Of a DNA stretch of 15,360 nt, positions 1 through 5,319 are shown in pieces; within the stretch, counting starts at the first letter, position 1; each line of letters starts with the position of its first letter. The position numbers and the translations under genes are program-made. Origin of the DNA: an uncultured Campylobacter sp. (GTDB lineage Bacteria; Campylobacterota; Campylobacteria; Campylobacterales; Campylobacteraceae); assembly GCA_937990735.1 (NCBI GenBank), contig CALKQT010000024.1:1-15360 (forward strand). The letters are read 5' to 3'. The notes under the pieces are model-generated. The model was not told the DNA's origin. It ran no database searches and was given only the letters and a program-made list of their open reading frames with translations.

Positions 1-429
1 GTTTGTGAAATTTAGCGGCAAGTCTATGGCGATAAATTTGGCTGCATGCAAGATGAAAATTTTACTATCGCTAGATGTGCCGAATACCGTTACGGGCATT
101 GTTTAAATTTCGCCGCTTGTAAATTCTGTTTGCCGCTGAATACGTCCGATATAGCATGGCAGGCTTATTTAAACTTTGAAACTTTTAAAATTTAGGCTCG
201 CTAGATTTATATTTGGTCACAGTGCGAGCTGCTTTGATAAAATTTCATTAGCCGAATTTAGTTATGGCGCGAAACGCCGGCGAGACTAAATTTTATGGCT
301 TATAAATTTAACTAGCGCCTATTCTTTTTACCAAGGCCAAATAACCCCATAAGCTCCGTCTTGATTAAATTTAAAGATCACGACGCCGATTTTGCGCAGG
401 CGCGGGGCGCAAATTTTAAAAGCCCGCCC
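1..429. other. Intergenic stretch, no gene seen
   Basis: I find no convincing coding region here. The longest open stretch runs from the window edge to about 106 on the plus strand, about 35 codons, and resembles nothing I know. The hexamer AAATTT occurs about ten times by eye count, against well under one expected from base composition. A weak hairpin (GGGCG at 405-409, CGCCC at 425-429, 15-base loop) lies just past the stop of the zinc-protein gene and could help end its transcript, but no T-run follows it. Confidence 0.6.
255..292. repeat. Nested inverted repeat
   Basis: AATTTAGT at 255-262 pairs with ACTAAATT at 285-292. Inside it GGCG (266-269) pairs with CGCC (275-278) around a five-base loop. 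The element lies about 140 bases past the stop codon of the zinc-protein gene, so it may be part of a transcript end. No T-run is present, and a function is inference only. Confidence 0.3.
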
Positions 430-1812
430 TCACGTGCACTGAAAGCAGCCGCCCAAAACCTCGCATTTCTCGCAGATCTGCACGTATATGACCCCCTCGC
501 CCTGCACCAGCTCGCCAAATGGGATCTGCGCTAGATGCTTCATCGTCCCGCCGCAGCTAGGGCAGCTCAGATACGTGGCGTCCTGCACCCACTGCGGATA
601 GCCTCCCACGGTCACGTCAAGCTCGTCAAAGCAGCCGTAAAATGGCGAAACTTCGCCGCCTAGCTTAAATTTCATACCGCTCAGCCGCGTCATATCCTGC
701 TGCGAAAAGTAGCTCTTCTCCATCCCTTCGCCCTCGCATTGCATCTGCGGCTCGCCGTCCGCGCCGTATTTGCAAAAATACATTACCGAGCCGACGCAGG
801 TCGGGCAGCAGCGAAAGATCGCGTCGTGCTTTAAATTCAGAAATGCAAGCCGCGGCTCATCAGCCTTAAGGCGGAGCATATCAAGCATCTCGCAGCCGCA
901 AAACTCGCACTTTTGCCCTGTAGGCCTGCCGATACGTACGGGCTCATCCGCGTTTTGGTTTGCGCCTTCGCAGCAGGCATCCTTTGCATTTTCGCTTAAA
1001 TTTAAACTGCTGCTAGCGTCTTTTTGCGCGTCTGATTTGAAATTTGCGCACTCGTTCCGCAAGCTCGCGTCTTCGTCCATGCCCGTGCGAGCACGCTGCG
1101 TGTCCGCGTGCAAATTTGAAGTTTTATCCGCGCCGTTTTGTGCATTTTGTTCGTAATTTTCGCCGTCCGCGCCGCCTTTGAAATTTGAAATTTTACTCGC
1201 GCTCTCATCTCCGCGCTCGCCGTTTTTCTCCGCGCCGTCTCTCGCGCGCACTACCGCGAGGCATTTATCAAAAACGAGCGATTTTCGCTCGCCCCTCTGA
1301 TCAAAGCTCCAGCCGCCGATTTGCGCGTAAATTTCGGTGCCTGCGTAGAGCTTTTGGCGCCACGGCCTCGGGTTTTGATACAGCTCGCAAAAAAGCTGCG
1401 TCGTCTGCTCGTCACCCTGCCACGCAAGCGCGCACAGTAGGTCGTTTAGAGTGTTTTTGGCATTGTCCTGCAGCGAGGCGAGCTTGCGGACGAGCGCGTC
1501 TCTCACGTCCTTCGGCGCGCCGAAGTAGAGCTCGGGCGGGCAGTAGATCTCCGCCGCCGCGGCGGCTCGCGCGATCCTTGGATCGTGTATGCCACGCAAG
1601 CTAAAAAGCGCCCAAAAATCGTTGTAAATCTCCTGCCATTTTTCGATCTCGCCGATACGATCCGCGATTTTTAGGATCATCGCCTCCACTTCGTCCGCGC
1701 TTAGGTTTAAAATCTCCTCTCGCCTCTGCCTTTGGCGGCATGAGTGGCAGATGCCGTCGAAATAGATCCTGTTTTCGCCGCATTTTGGACATAGATGAGC
1801 TTTGCTTTGCAT
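430..1812 (-). CDS. Multi-zinc-ribbon protein of unknown function with a low-complexity insert
   Basis: A 460-residue soluble protein with no signal peptide or membrane segment. The N-terminus holds a zinc-finger-like pair, CPKC (C8, C11) and CHSC (C22, C25), followed by a mainly helical region (about 30-185). The C-terminal part carries further CxxC pairs: C302/C305, C336/C339, C417/C420 and C447/C450. The GGYPQWVQDATY segment near 403-414 before CPSC resembles the closing part of DUF1963/YwqG-like proteins; this comes from memory of the family. Residues 190-297 are an Ala/Asp/Asn/Lys/Ser-rich insert without predicted fold, separating the helical part from the C-terminal ribbons. The start is ATG at 1812 with AAGGAG a few bases upstream. 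It is a single-gene unit. The product is real with fair certainty, but its function is unknown. Confidence 0.85.
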   Translation of the reverse strand: MQSKAHLCPKCGENRIYFDGICHSCRQRQRREEILNLSADEVEAMILKIADRIGEIEKWQEIYNDFWALFSLRGIHDPRIARAAAAAEIYCPPELYFGAPKDVRDALVRKLASLQDNAKNTLNDLLCALAWQGDEQTTQLFCELYQNPRPWRQKLYAGTEIYAQIGGWSFDQRGERKSLVFDKCLAVVRARDGAEKNGERGDESASKISNFKGGADGENYEQNAQNGADKTSNLHADTQRARTGMDEDASLRNECANFKSDAQKDASSSLNLSENAKDACCEGANQNADEPVRIGRPTGQKCEFCGCEMLDMLRLKADEPRLAFLNLKHDAIFRCCPTCVGSVMYFCKYGADGEPQMQCEGEGMEKSYFSQQDMTRLSGMKFKLGGEVSPFYGCFDELDVTVGGYPQWVQDATYLSCPSCGGTMKHLAQIPFGELVQGEGVIYVQICEKCEVLGGCFQCT

Positions 1813-1922
1813 TTTATCTCCTTAAATTTGGATTTAAATTTCGTCAAATTTTAGCTAAATTTTGCTGATTTTCGGTGAGTAGGCGCGGTTTAGAATTTAT
1901 GTCGCATTGAACGAAAGGTTTT

Positions 1923-1950
1923 ATAATACACCTAAATGCGTCATTTGCAA
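1923..1950 (-). promoter_or_regulatory. Candidate sigma-70 promoter for the zinc-protein gene
   Basis: Read on the minus strand, TTGCAA (1950-1945) and TATTAT (1928-1923) are separated by 16 bases. They would start a leader of roughly 105 nucleotides before the ATG at 1812. TATAAT is also present on the plus strand at 1922-1927, so the direction is not fully certain. Confidence 0.4.
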
Positions 1951-2023
1951 ATATAATTCAAGCTCAAAAAAGATGTAAATTTTAAATTACAATAGAAGTA
2001 GGGTGGGTTTGCGAGATCAAGCG

Positions 2024-2049
2024 GAATTCATCTTTGAAAAGATGAATTC
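2024..2049. terminator. 12-bp perfect hairpin after the lrgAB-kinase operon
   Basis: Arms GAATTCATCTTT and AAAGATGAATTC are perfect inverted copies with only two bases between them. The element lies 24 bases past the stop codon of the cytidylate-kinase-like gene. On the minus strand no T-run follows, so classical intrinsic termination is not clear-cut; a cruciform or protein site is the alternative. Each arm contains a GAATTC. Confidence 0.45.
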
Positions 2050-2073
2050 TACTTTTGTGCTCTTAGGCGCAAA

Positions 2074-2640
2074 TCACTTTTCAATGTGATGTTTGACTAG
2101 ATACTCGATGATATTTACCGCATTATCGATGCCGCAATACGACGTATCAATGCAGATATTGTAGTTTGCGGACGCGCCCCAGACTTGGTTGGTGTAGTAT
2201 TGATGAAAGCTCATTCTGCCCGCGTCGCTGTTTTCCATATACTCTCGCGCGTCGGTATGGCCCTCTTTTTCCAATCTAGCGAGCTTAAACTCATCGCTCG
2301 CGCGTAAAAATACCGTCAGCAGATCCGGATGTCCGCGCAAGAAAAACCCGGCGCAGCGCCCAAGCACTATAACGTTGCCGCCCGAGACGATCTTTTCGTA
2401 GATTGCTACGATGCGATCGCGTTTTTGCTCATTAGCTAGCTCGTTGTGCGATATTGCCTGAAGTAGCGTATTTACGGGCATTTCGTTGTAGAACTCATAC
2501 ATCTGCTCGAAGCAGCCAAGCTCGTCTGCTTTGCGGAGCAGATCCGCCTTGGCTAGATAGGTATAGCCTAAGCGCTCGGCTAGTTTGCGCGCGGTTTCGC
2601 GCCCGCCTGCGCCCGTTTGTCTAGCGATCGAGATTATCAT
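2074..2640 (-). CDS. Cytidylate kinase-like protein
   Basis: A 188-residue cytosolic protein of the cytidylate kinase-like family (Pfam Cytidylate_kin2 type). It opens with the nucleotide-binding segment MIISIARQTGAGGRETARKL, in which the Gly-rich loop ends in Arg rather than the usual Lys-Ser/Thr; this variant is what I recall for the family. Residues 88-115 (NVIVLGRCAGFFLRGHPDLL onwards) form the hydrophobic strand with an Arg and the mid-domain expected of small NMP kinases. Length fits the family. The true substrate is not shown by sequence; phosphorylation of CMP or dCMP is only the name-giving activity. The gene starts at ATG 2640, nine bases after the lrgB stop, and the AAGGAG ribosome site overlaps that stop codon, so it is the third gene of the lrgA-lrgB operon. 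Confidence 0.92.
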   Translation of the reverse strand: MIISIARQTGAGGRETARKLAERLGYTYLAKADLLRKADELGCFEQMYEFYNEMPVNTLLQAISHNELANEQKRDRIVAIYEKIVSGGNVIVLGRCAGFFLRGHPDLLTVFLRASDEFKLARLEKEGHTDAREYMENSDAGRMSFHQYYTNQVWGASANYNICIDTSYCGIDNAVNIIEYLVKHHIEK

Positions 2641-2649
2641 ATTTTCTCC

Positions 2650-3342
2650 TTAGATGAAATGTGCAAAAATACCGGCACCGATGACGGTAAGAAGTCCCGT
2701 AACCGCCATTGCTAAAGACGCCATTGCGCCCTCTACGTCACCGATCTCAAGAGCGCGCGCCGTTCCCATCGCGTGGCTCGCGCAGCCTAGGGCGATACCT
2801 TTTGCCATCGCCTTTTTTATGCCAAAAATTTTAAGTAGCGCCTCGCCAAATACACTGCCGATGATGCCCGTAGCGATGATGCAGGCCACCGTTAGTGTCA
2901 CGATACCGCCTAAGCTTTCGCTGATACCCATACCGATCGGCGCCGTGACGGATTTTGGTAGTAGCGTGACATACATTGTATGATTTAGCCCAAATATCAC
3001 CGACATCGCGTAAATACTGCCTAGTCCTGCGATCATACCCGAAATCAGTCCTGCAAAAATAGCTAAAAAATTACTTCGCAAAAGCGCCAGCTGCTCGTAT
3101 AGCGGTACGGCTAGACAGACGGTAATCGGCGTTAAGAAAAAGCTAATGTGTGAGGCGCTTGCGTTAAATTTTTCGTATGGAATTTTAAAGAGTAAAAGCA
3201 CGCAGACGGTAAGCACGATACCGATTAGAAGCGGGTTGAAAATCGTTAGCTTAAAGCGCTTTTTTAGATAAAATCCCAGCTCAAACGAGCCTAGGCACAA
3301 AAATACGCCGAAAAAAGCAGAATTCATTAAAATTTCTCTCAT
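2650..3342 (-). CDS. lrgB: LrgB/CidB family inner-membrane protein
   Basis: A 230-residue, almost wholly hydrophobic protein of the LrgB/CidB/YohK family. The family signatures are clear: LPKSVTAPIGMGISESLGG around 128-146, and GIALGCASHAMGTARALEIG around 182-201, followed by the VEGAMASLAM segment. Family members were first described as antiholin-like regulators of murein hydrolases in Staphylococcus, and LrgAB has since been linked to pyruvate transport in Gram-positives and to related small-acid transport in plants. Which role applies here cannot be read from sequence. It starts at ATG 3342 with a four-base ATGA overlap with the lrgA stop, so translation is probably coupled. It is likely to act in a complex with LrgA in the inner membrane. 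Confidence 0.95.
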   Translation of the reverse strand: MREILMNSAFFGVFLCLGSFELGFYLKKRFKLTIFNPLLIGIVLTVCVLLLFKIPYEKFNASASHISFFLTPITVCLAVPLYEQLALLRSNFLAIFAGLISGMIAGLGSIYAMSVIFGLNHTMYVTLLPKSVTAPIGMGISESLGGIVTLTVACIIATGIIGSVFGEALLKIFGIKKAMAKGIALGCASHAMGTARALEIGDVEGAMASLAMAVTGLLTVIGAGIFAHFI

Positions 3343-3797
3343 TTTTTATCGTCTCCGGATAAAATTTCGCGCTCCAGCTTCGCATCCACGACCTTTGTAT
3401 TCACGCCGTCTTGTTCGTGCGCGGCTGCGTAAAGCCTACGCTTAACGCGGGCGAGGGCGATTTTATAAAAGATCTGCGTTACCGCGCCGCTTGCACCGAT
3501 GACTACTACCGTAGAGACTGCCGTAATCGCGATGATTGCGAAAAGATGCTGGCGTAGCGCGTCGCCTGCGATGATGATCGCAGCGCCCGCCGGGATGAAG
3601 ATCACCGGCATAATCTGCATAAAAAACGACACGGTTTCTCTGATCTGCGATACTTTGATGAGTTTGAAGATCAGGGCTAAAAGCATAATGACTAGTCCGT
3701 AGATGCTAGCGGGGATCGGCACAGGCACGAGCGCCGCCAAAATCTCCGCAACAAAAGATATTCCTAAAATCACACTAAATTGGATTAAGTAGTTCAA
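3339..3797 (-). CDS. lrgA: CidA/LrgA family holin-like protein
   Basis: A 152-residue protein with four probable membrane helices (about 5-24, 30-48, 58-78, 84-108). The conserved PVPIPASIYGLVIMLLAL (25-42) and FFMQIMPVIFIPAGAAI (58-74) stretches place it in the CidA/LrgA family. The family is usually near 120 residues; here a charged cytoplasmic-type tail (about 112-152, many Lys, Arg, Asp, Glu) extends it. The start is a TTG at 3797, supported by AGAGG six bases upstream (3808-3804) and by the lack of any ATG before the first helix. It is the first gene of the lrgA-lrgB-kinase operon. No LytSR-type regulator gene is visible nearby. Confidence 0.92.
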   Translation of the reverse strand: MNYLIQFSVILGISFVAEILAALVPVPIPASIYGLVIMLLALIFKLIKVSQIRETVSFFMQIMPVIFIPAGAAIIIAGDALRQHLFAIIAITAVSTVVVIGASGAVTQIFYKIALARVKRRLYAAAHEQDGVNTKVVDAKLEREILSGDDKK

Positions 3798-3803
3798 AGC
3801 TTA

Positions 3804-3808
3804 CCTCT
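3804..3808 (-). promoter_or_regulatory. Ribosome binding site deciding the TTG start of lrgA
   Basis: AGAGG on the minus strand lies six bases ahead of TTG at 3797-3795. This is standard spacing and supports the non-ATG start. Confidence 0.55.
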
Positions 3809-3877
3809 GATTAAAATTTAACGCTAAATTTAGCACTTTGCAGTTAAAATAGATATTAATCTTTCTAGGTTTGGGCG

Positions 3878-3896
3878 AAATTTTGCAGCAAAATTT
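3878..3896. promoter_or_regulatory. Perfect 19-bp palindrome upstream of lrgA
   Basis: AAATTTTGCAGCAAAATTT consists of two perfect nine-base arms around one central A. It sits about 80 bases ahead of the lrgA start, downstream of a TATAAT at 3949-3944. It could be an operator or a leader hairpin; the choice is inference. Confidence 0.35.
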
Positions 3897-3943
3897 ACTT
3901 AAGCAAGCTCTGTAGCTAGGCTTTAGGTAGAATTTTGCGATTT

Positions 3944-3949
3944 ATTATA
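3944..3949 (-). promoter_or_regulatory. Candidate -10 element for the lrgA operon
   Basis: A perfect TATAAT on the minus strand (3949 to 3944) would give a leader of about 140 nucleotides before lrgA, containing the 19-bp palindrome. No -35 hexamer is evident; from memory, -35 boxes are weak in Campylobacter and its relatives. Confidence 0.35.
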
Positions 3950-3978
3950 GCGCTAAATTTAGCCTTGCGGCACGGGTA

Positions 3979-3991
3979 AAATCCGGCGACG
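3979..3991. repeat. 13-bp direct repeat, copy 1
   Basis: AAATCCGGCGACG lies just past the 3' end of the small XRE-like gene and is repeated exactly at 4306-4318, just upstream of that gene. A shorter inverted form (AGCCGGATTTA) is at 4377-4387. Confidence 0.5.
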
Positions 3992-3995
3992 ACTA

Positions 3996-4247
3996 TCAAT
4001 CAAGCGTCTCGCCTAGCTCTATTTTGACGCCGAGCACCCTGCAGACTAGATCAAAAATTTCAATATCGACATTGGGCGCGTATTCGTCCAAGACCGTGTA
4101 AACTTCGGCGCGCATGTCCTCGTCGTGGCCCGGGTGCGAGCGCGAATACAGCTCGTCCGTGCGCCGCACGAGCGTGAGATTATCGATATCTCGCTCGCGC
4201 ATCGCCTGTTTGAGCCGCTTTGAAATTTGCCATTTGAAACTTTGCAT
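3996..4247 (-). CDS. Small hypothetical protein with an XRE/Cro-like ending
   Basis: An 83-residue basic-to-acidic protein that I do not recognise as a named family. The layout ISKRLKQAMRERDIDNLTLV near the start and DIEIFDLVCRVLGVKIEL near the end resembles the first and last helices of XRE/Cro-type DNA-binding domains, with a divergent middle (LYSRSHPGHDEDMR). A DNA-binding role is therefore only a suggestion. The frame is open to a TTG at 4280, but I chose ATG 4247 because AAAGGA (4259-4254) lies six bases ahead of it. The gene stands alone between the esterase operon and lrgA, and 13-bp direct repeats flank it. Confidence 0.6.
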   Translation of the reverse strand: MQSFKWQISKRLKQAMRERDIDNLTLVRRTDELYSRSHPGHDEDMRAEVYTVLDEYAPNVDIEIFDLVCRVLGVKIELGETLD

Positions 4248-4253
4248 TTTCCA

Positions 4254-4259
4254 TCCTTT
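4254..4259 (-). promoter_or_regulatory. Ribosome binding site deciding the start of the XRE-like gene
   Basis: AAAGGA on the minus strand with a six-base spacer to ATG 4247. The upstream TTG at 4280 has no comparable site and lies on the far side of this one. Confidence 0.55.
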
Positions 4260-4305
4260 AAATTTGCGCGATACTAGCAAAAAGGGCTTTAAAATTTAAT
4301 TTTTT

Positions 4306-4318
4306 AAATCCGGCGACG
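4306..4318. repeat. 13-bp direct repeat, copy 2
   Basis: AAATCCGGCGACG, identical to 3979-3991. The two copies bracket the small XRE-like gene and its upstream region. Confidence 0.5.
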
Positions 4319-4377
4319 CGTTTCGGCGCGATCAGCGAGCCTGCGCCGCTCGGTCTTGCGCTTGCAAATATAAACGA

Positions 4378-4405
4378 GCCGGATTTAGATTAAGGCTTTA
4401 CCGGC
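4378..4405 (-). terminator. Possible weak terminator after the receptor-esterase operon
   Basis: GCCGG (4378-4382) and CCGGC (4401-4405) can pair across an 18-base loop, 12 bases past the esterase stop. The sequence following on the minus strand is only moderately T-rich (TCGTTTATATTT). Confidence 0.3.
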
Positions 4406-4416
4406 TAAATAGAAGA

Positions 4417-5319
4417 TTATCTTTGCGTAAATAGCGCTAAATCTCGCAAAGCCAATGGGATTACTTCGCCGTGCGAAGCGCCTTCGTAGAGCTTAAACTT
4501 GCAAGAAAGCCCCTTTGTTTTTAAAATTTCAGCTAGATCGGCCGCTTTTAAAATTCCCGCTTTATCGGTTTTTCCTTTACGCATTTCACTCGAGCCGGCA
4601 ACGAGCATTATGAATTTCGCTTTTAAATTTGATCTAAACTTTCCTTCGTCTAGGGCATCTCTGATCAGCTGTGATTCGCCCCACCACAACGAAGGCGAGG
4701 CGATAAAAAACTCGTCGAAAATCCCATCGTCGCGCAGCAAAGCATAAATACCGAATAGCCCGCCGAACGAATGTCCGAAGTAAATCTTATCGCTTTGCGT
4801 CGTGGCGTATTTTCGATCCACGAGCGGCAATAATTTATCTTTTACGAAATCGTAAAATTCTGCCGCGCCGCCGCCGTTCGCATATTCTTCGCCGCTCGCC
4901 GCGGGTGTTAAATCTCTCGTGCGACGCTTAATATCATACGCTAGCGGGCTGTCGTATCCGATGCCTACTATAAGGACGGTTTTATTTAATTTAGACCCGG
5001 TTTCGACGTTTTCTTTCGCTATATTTGGATCTGCATAAATTTGCGCATAAGAGTTTAAAAGCATAGCAACTTGCGCATTCGCATCAACCATAAAAACTAC
5101 CCTATCGTAGTGAGCGACATTTTTTTGGCGAGCTATAAAAATTTTATATTTTTCGCCGCTCTTACTTTTTAGAATAAAATCGCTTACATTAAACATTTCG
5201 CGCGCAGCCCCACTTACCCGCTCAATCTTTTGTGGCGGTTTTGCCTCCAGATCGCAAGCGAATAAGCATACTAAAAAGAGTGCGTCGAATATCACAAGGA
5301 AGTTTTTTAGGCTTACCAT
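4417..5319 (-). CDS. IroE/Cee-like siderophore trilactone esterase (alpha/beta hydrolase)
   Basis: A 300-residue alpha/beta-hydrolase of the putative esterase (PF00756) group. The nucleophile elbow GHSFGG puts the serine at 184, and the late histidine is in GASHGEV (H283). The Ser-to-His spacing of 99 residues is close to the Ser189/His287 dyad I recall for IroE. Known relatives are IroE of enterics and Cee of C. jejuni, periplasmic enzymes that open the enterobactin trilactone so iron can be released. An N-terminal hydrophobic segment (about 5-22) ends in LFAC, a near-lipobox with C22, so the protein is exported and may be a lipoprotein. Its ATG (5319) overlaps the receptor stop by seven bases (ATGGTAA), strong evidence of co-expression. 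Catecholate trilactone substrate is inferred from family and neighbour. Confidence 0.9.
   Translation of the reverse strand: MVSLKNFLVIFDALFLVCLFACDLEAKPPQKIERVSGAAREMFNVSDFILKSKSGEKYKIFIARQKNVAHYDRVVFMVDANAQVAMLLNSYAQIYADPNIAKENVETGSKLNKTVLIVGIGYDSPLAYDIKRRTRDLTPAASGEEYANGGGAAEFYDFVKDKLLPLVDRKYATTQSDKIYFGHSFGGLFGIYALLRDDGIFDEFFIASPSLWWGESQLIRDALDEGKFRSNLKAKFIMLVAGSSEMRKGKTDKAGILKAADLAEILKTKGLSCKFKLYEGASHGEVIPLALRDLALFTQR

Noticed and set aside
2..106. Possible end of a plus-strand gene entering from the left edge
   Set aside because: Only about 35 codons, containing AAATTT words typical of the gaps, and no recognisable motif.
1..429. AAATTT clusters as a CRISPR array or tandem repeat
   Set aside because: Spacing is irregular, there is no conserved longer repeat, and the word is common throughout the window.
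770..1604. Two plus-strand open frames opposite the zinc-protein gene
   Set aside because: They are antisense to a protein with ordered CxxC motifs, have Arg/Ser/Ala-rich low-quality translations and no ribosome site.
2650..3797. LrgA/LrgB as a phage holin pair or toxin-antitoxin system
   Set aside because: There is no endolysin, phage or toxin gene nearby, and the family motifs place both with chromosomal CidA/LrgA and CidB/LrgB proteins.
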